From assembly GCF_013344685.1 (NCBI RefSeq), contig NZ_CP050137.1, positions 3,899,001 through 3,963,000 on the forward strand: 64,000 bases of DNA, in the 5' to 3' direction. The position numbers were made by a program, and so were the translations under genes. The notes beneath the pieces were generated by a model. The model did not search any database, had not been told where the DNA came from, and worked only from the letters and a program-made list of their open reading frames with translations. Positions 61,801 to 64,000 of this stretch are shown piece by piece (positions within the stretch are counted from its first letter, which is position 1; every line of letters begins with the position of its first letter). This DNA is from Sphingomonas sp. CL5.1. Lineage in GTDB: Bacteria > Pseudomonadota > Alphaproteobacteria > Sphingomonadales > Sphingomonadaceae.

Positions 61801-62287
61801 CGTGCCGTTGGTGAACGATCCGCTCGTTTCGTACAGCTCGACCGATTACCAGAACAAGCTGAACGCGTTCATCGACGCCTCGGGCCTTGGCAAGTACCGT
61901 GGCAAGGTCGCGCCACGTAACGGCTTCAACTCGCCGTGGTTCACCCGCATCGACCTGCACGTCGCGCAGGAGCTGCCGACCGGCCTGTTCGGTTCCAAGG
62001 TGCAGGTGTTCGCCGACATCGAAAACTTCACCAACTTCCTCAACAAGAAGTGGGGGCAGCTCCGCGAATATGTCTTCCCGTATAACGCGGCGGTTACCCA
62101 GGTGCAGTGCTTGACGGCACCGGCCGGTCAGCCGGGCAGCGCCGTGGCGACCAGCACCGGGCAGCCTTGCGCACAGTATAAATACTCGCCGCTGGGCGGC
62201 ACCAACGACTTCGTGAAGCCGACGGATCAGATCTACGTGAACCAGTCGCTCTACACGATCCGCATCGGCGCGCGCTTCAGCTTCTGA
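58835..62287 (+). CDS. TonB-dependent receptor, Oar-like (1150 aa)
   Basis: Large outer-membrane receptor. Signal peptide (MRTSLFLGVAAAALIAPVAATAQ), then a carboxypeptidase-regulatory/CarboxypepD_reg-like beta domain (residues about 25-110: RGSVTSGGAPVAGATVTIVN, GNGGFIANGLRPGGPYTVSVTATGF), a plug (VVVTASRLPNARTVSQGPATVLTAADI, GVPITDNFGLNT) and a long beta-barrel ending in the terminal aromatic motif IRIGARFSF. This is the Oar/SusC-like TonB receptor architecture found in sphingomonads and myxobacteria, of unknown ligand. ATG 58835 gives the signal peptide; an upstream in-frame extension does not. A strong terminator follows. Confidence 0.9.
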   Translation: MRTSLFLGVAAAALIAPVAATAQETTSSIRGSVTSGGAPVAGATVTIVNVPTGTTSTTVTDGNGGFIANGLRPGGPYTVSVTATGFAKTQITDVNTTVAQVYELPIELQTEGSAQDVVVTASRLPNARTVSQGPATVLTAADIANVPTINRDIRDLERRDPFARLDDSPTGGRAVSFAGQNARYNRFSVDGVPITDNFGLNTDGLPSRRSPIPIDAIGQFQAKVAPYDVREGNFQGGAINIVLKSGTNSFHGTGFYSYMGDGLVGKDTKPGPGIPSGHTSVPDFKIQNFGAELSGPIIKDKLFFMVAGERLRGGRPIAEGPIDNNVGTAIPNLTQAQVDQVSQIAKTVYGYNTGTVLHDLGDKDDRIVARIDANLSDRQRLSLTYTYANDAINLLNNTYSSITTGSPGLGLASNAYIQGNRLHTGVVQWNADWSDNFSTEARGYYKNYTRIQQPLMGKGFAQFRVCTNPTNSIVSAINATVSPTGCERTSADEVGTDAVVSFGPDNSRQTNELRTTTWGGLLQARLTIDNHDVRLFTEVAAVSVFNAFLQNSAGNYYFDSIEDFQNQRASSITYANAIPSLNPDDAAANFHYQSYTFGLMDQWRISDTFNVSFGARYDLFAQHDRPALSQAYVNRYIGGAYVNGRTILVGPNSVNIGGLGLFQPRFGFDWKPAPRLSFRGGGGIFGGGAPDVYVSNSFSNTGVLTNSISISRTATGYTGTPVDPTDANAILTNVTGKSIPSLANQVLTNATVNTLAPINAIDRNFKTPSQWRATLTGEYNANLGPLGDNWLFGADLLYSKVRNQVFFTDIRSTPVTNPANALTPDGRIRYQNVALDSKTGLPSSDTNTDILMTNTDKGRSWVAVARVDKSWDMGLSIYGSYTFQNIKDQSPATSSTAGSNYSNGAFVDPNNVAYGTSNDEVRHMFKYGVTFDHAFFGDNKTSIALFGETRIGRPFSYTFQDFGSGRSAVFGVTGRSTATSTAGQRYLMYVPLVNDPLVSYSSTDYQNKLNAFIDASGLGKYRGKVAPRNGFNSPWFTRIDLHVAQELPTGLFGSKVQVFADIENFTNFLNKKWGQLREYVFPYNAAVTQVQCLTAPAGQPGSAVATSTGQPCAQYKYSPLGGTNDFVKPTDQIYVNQSLYTIRIGARFSF

Positions 62288-62313
62288 GCGCCCGCCTTTC
62301 GGCAAACCCTTAC

Positions 62314-62356
62314 GGGCCGTCGCTCCCTTCGCGGGAGCGGCGGCCCGCTTGTTTTT
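62314..62356 (+). terminator. Strong intrinsic terminator after the TonB receptor
   Basis: A 14-bp GC-rich stem (arms 62314-62327 and 62333-62346, one G-T pair) with a TTCGC loop is followed by a T-rich tract ending in five T residues (62347-62356). It lies 27 bp after the receptor stop codon and upstream of the histidine kinase. The best terminator in the window. Confidence 0.85.
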
Positions 62357-62390
62357 GCACCGTTGCGCCGGGGCGTGTAAGGCGGCGGCG

Positions 62391-63551
62391 ATGGCGACCT
62401 CGTTCACGGCCCCCAACACCAGCCCGACACCTGCGGCGGACGCTCCTCCGCCGCTGCCCTTTCCGGCGACGCCGATCCGCGCGCCCACGATGTTCGCCCG
62501 CCCGTTCTTCGAGGACAAGGCGCGCGCCTTCTGGTTCCTCCAGGCGGCGGGCTGGTCCGGCTATCTGATCCTGCGCACCGTATCGAGCATCTCGAACGGC
62601 TTCACGCTGCAAGGCATCACCACCAACATCATCGAGACGATCGTCGGCTATTGCATCACGCTGCTGCTCTCGACGCTCTACGGCTATTACCGCAGCTTCC
62701 CGCGCATCGCCGGGATCATGCTGACGCTGCTGACGCTCGGCGCGGCGACGTTCCTCTACGCGCTGCTCGACACTTTCTCGTTCAGCTTCATCAAGTTCGC
62801 CGCGCCCGGCATCGACGTGAAGCTGCTGATCGGCGCGCTGTTCCTCAATTTCACCGTGCTGGCGGGCTGGTCGGCGCTCTATTTCGGGATCAACTTCTAC
62901 CTTATCATCGAGGAACAGATCGACCAGATGCAGCATCTGGAGACGCAGGCTTCCTCCGCGCAGCTCGCGATGCTACGCTATCAGCTCAATCCGCATTTCC
63001 TGTTCAACACGCTGAACTCGATCTCGACATTGGTGCTGCTGAAGCAGACGGAGCGCGCCAATGCGATGCTCTCCCGCCTCGCCTCCTTCCTGCGCTACAC
63101 GCTGATCAACGAGCCGACCGCGCACGTCACGATGGCGCAGGAGATAGAGACGCTGAAGCTCTATCTGGAGATCGAGAAGATGCGTTTCGAGGAACGGCTG
63201 CGCCCGCAATTCGATATCGATCCGGCGGTGGAGAAGGCGCACCTGCCGTCGCTGCTGCTCCAGCCGCTGGTCGAGAATGCGATCAAATATGCTGTCACGC
63301 CGCAGGAGGAAGGGGCCGAAATCCACATCAGCGCGCGGCTCGCCGGGGATCGCGTGCAGATCGGCGTATCTGACACCGGACCGGGCTTGCAGGGAACGAA
63401 AAACCGGCCGAGTCTTTCAACCGGCGTCGGCATCGCCAATATCAGGGAGCGCCTGGCGCAGGCCTACGGGGCGGATCATCGTTTCGAGATCCAGGCCATG
63501 CCGGCGGGCGGGTTCGGGGTCGAGATAGAGATCCCGTTCCAGCTCGAGTGA
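62391..63551 (+). CDS. LytS-type sensor histidine kinase (386 aa)
   Basis: Membrane sensor kinase with about four N-terminal transmembrane helices (FWFLQAAGWSGYLILRTVSSI, IIETIVGYCITLLLSTLYGYY, MLTLLTLGAATFLYALLDTF, LFLNFTVLAGWSALYFGIN), a coiled linker, the His_kinase box with H202 in QLNPHFLFNTLNSIS, and an HATPase domain (LLLQPLVENAIKYA, DTGPGLQG, GVGIANIRERL). This is the LytS/YehU family, which pairs with LytTR-type regulators. ATG 62391 avoids the terminator. The response regulator gene begins shortly downstream. Confidence 0.9.
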   Translation: MATSFTAPNTSPTPAADAPPPLPFPATPIRAPTMFARPFFEDKARAFWFLQAAGWSGYLILRTVSSISNGFTLQGITTNIIETIVGYCITLLLSTLYGYYRSFPRIAGIMLTLLTLGAATFLYALLDTFSFSFIKFAAPGIDVKLLIGALFLNFTVLAGWSALYFGINFYLIIEEQIDQMQHLETQASSAQLAMLRYQLNPHFLFNTLNSISTLVLLKQTERANAMLSRLASFLRYTLINEPTAHVTMAQEIETLKLYLEIEKMRFEERLRPQFDIDPAVEKAHLPSLLLQPLVENAIKYAVTPQEEGAEIHISARLAGDRVQIGVSDTGPGLQGTKNRPSLSTGVGIANIRERLAQAYGADHRFEIQAMPAGGFGVEIEIPFQLE

Positions 63552-63635
63552 GTCAACAGGGGTGTGGAGTAAATGAAGCCGTCGCGCTGGACGGATGAAT
63601 TGGGCGCGGCGGATGTATTGGAGAATACCCAGGCA

Positions 63636-64000
63636 ATGACCATCCGCACCATTCTGGTCGACGATGAACCGTTGGCGATACAGGGCCTCGAACTGCGGCT
63701 CCAGACCCATGAGGATGTCGAGATCATCGCCAAGTGCCAGAACGGGCGCGAGGCGATCAGCGCGATCAAGACGCATAAGCCCGATCTAGTGTTCCTCGAT
63801 ATCCAGATGCCCGGCTTCGACGGTTTCTCCGTCGTGCAGGGGCTGATGGAAGTGGAACCGCCGCTGTTCGTGTTCGTGACCGCATATTCGGACCACGCGC
63901 TGCGCGCCTTCGAGGCGCAGGCGGTCGATTATCTGATGAAGCCGGTCGAGGAAGCGCGCCTCGCCGATACGCTGGACCGCGTGCGCCAGCGCCTCGCGGA
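63636..64000 (+). CDS. LytTR-family response regulator, 3' end beyond window
   Basis: N-terminal receiver domain of a response regulator: TIRTILVDDEPLAIQGLELRL (acidic pocket), phosphoacceptor D55 in VFLDIQMPGFDG, Thr in VFVTAYSDHAL and Lys in DYLMKPVEEARL. The receiver sequence is of the LytR/AlgR type, and the gene is paired with a LytS kinase; the LytTR DNA-binding domain would lie after position 64000 and is assumed. ATG 63636 matches the usual receiver start, but ATG 63573 in frame has GGAG just upstream and would add 21 residues. Confidence 0.85.
   Translation, partial: MTIRTILVDDEPLAIQGLELRLQTHEDVEIIAKCQNGREAISAIKTHKPDLVFLDIQMPGFDGFSVVQGLMEVEPPLFVFVTAYSDHALRAFEAQAVDYLMKPVEEARLADTLDRVRQRLA

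Overview
The window is high-G+C alphaproteobacterial DNA, most likely from a sphingomonad (Sphingomonas, Sphingobium or Novosphingobium type). The best indicators are a serine palmitoyltransferase with its own acyl carrier protein (sphingolipid synthesis), a large Oar-like TonB-dependent receptor and Caulobacter-type tad/cpa genes. No rRNA, tRNA, insertion sequence, phage gene or CRISPR array was seen. Coding density is very high and genes are often joined by ATGA or TGATG overlaps.

Positions 1-33903 form one catabolic island of 34 genes for steroid-nucleus (androgen, sterol or bile-acid type) degradation by the 9,10-seco route. Ring A/B genes: a 3-ketosteroid delta1-dehydrogenase (3748), a delta4-(5alpha)-dehydrogenase-like flavoprotein (10912), the HsaA-type hydroxylase (16761), the HsaC-type extradiol dioxygenase (18911), the HsaD-type C-C hydrolase (15943), and hydratase, aldolase and acylating aldehyde dehydrogenase for the released dienoate (15180, 13192, 14226). 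Ring C/D genes: FadD3-like HIP-CoA ligase (32362), two paired acyl-CoA dehydrogenases (24240/25400 and 28883/29938), IpdF-like SDR (31119), IpdC (22406), EchA20 (23491), IpdAB (19828/20706), FadA6-like thiolase (26364) and a MaoC hydratase (31895). Eight SDRs, two SnoaL-like proteins, a BaiCD/FadH-type flavoenzyme, a metallo-beta-lactamase-fold hydrolase and a xylose-isomerase-like TIM barrel could adapt the pathway to modified steroids. KshAB, HsaB and any transcription regulator are absent from the window.

The island resolves into seven apparent transcription units: 1 (left), 2 (left), 3 (right), 3 (left), 1 (right), 7 (left) and 17 (right) genes. Each starts at one of only four intergenic regions. 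All four regions carry the same 30-31 bp dyad, with half-sites T(G/T)CGTA and TACGCA. This looks like the operator of a dedicated but unidentified regulator and is the most interesting signal here.

Positions 33959-36172 hold a boundary segment (DUF1508 protein, FAD oxidoreductase, alpha/beta hydrolase). Positions 36220-43427 hold a tight-adherence pilus assembly cluster, cpaABCDE-tadBC, in which the cpaF ATPase gene and the pilin are missing. Positions 43529-47400 hold a small membrane protein, ACP, serine palmitoyltransferase and a CHASE3 hybrid histidine kinase. Positions 47502-64000 are mostly housekeeping: lptF-lptG, fatty acid desaturase, a GNAT-like protein, a Cds1-like PLP enzyme, hisE, a HIT protein, an APC permease, ligA, the Oar-like receptor, and a LytS/LytTR two-component pair cut by the window end.
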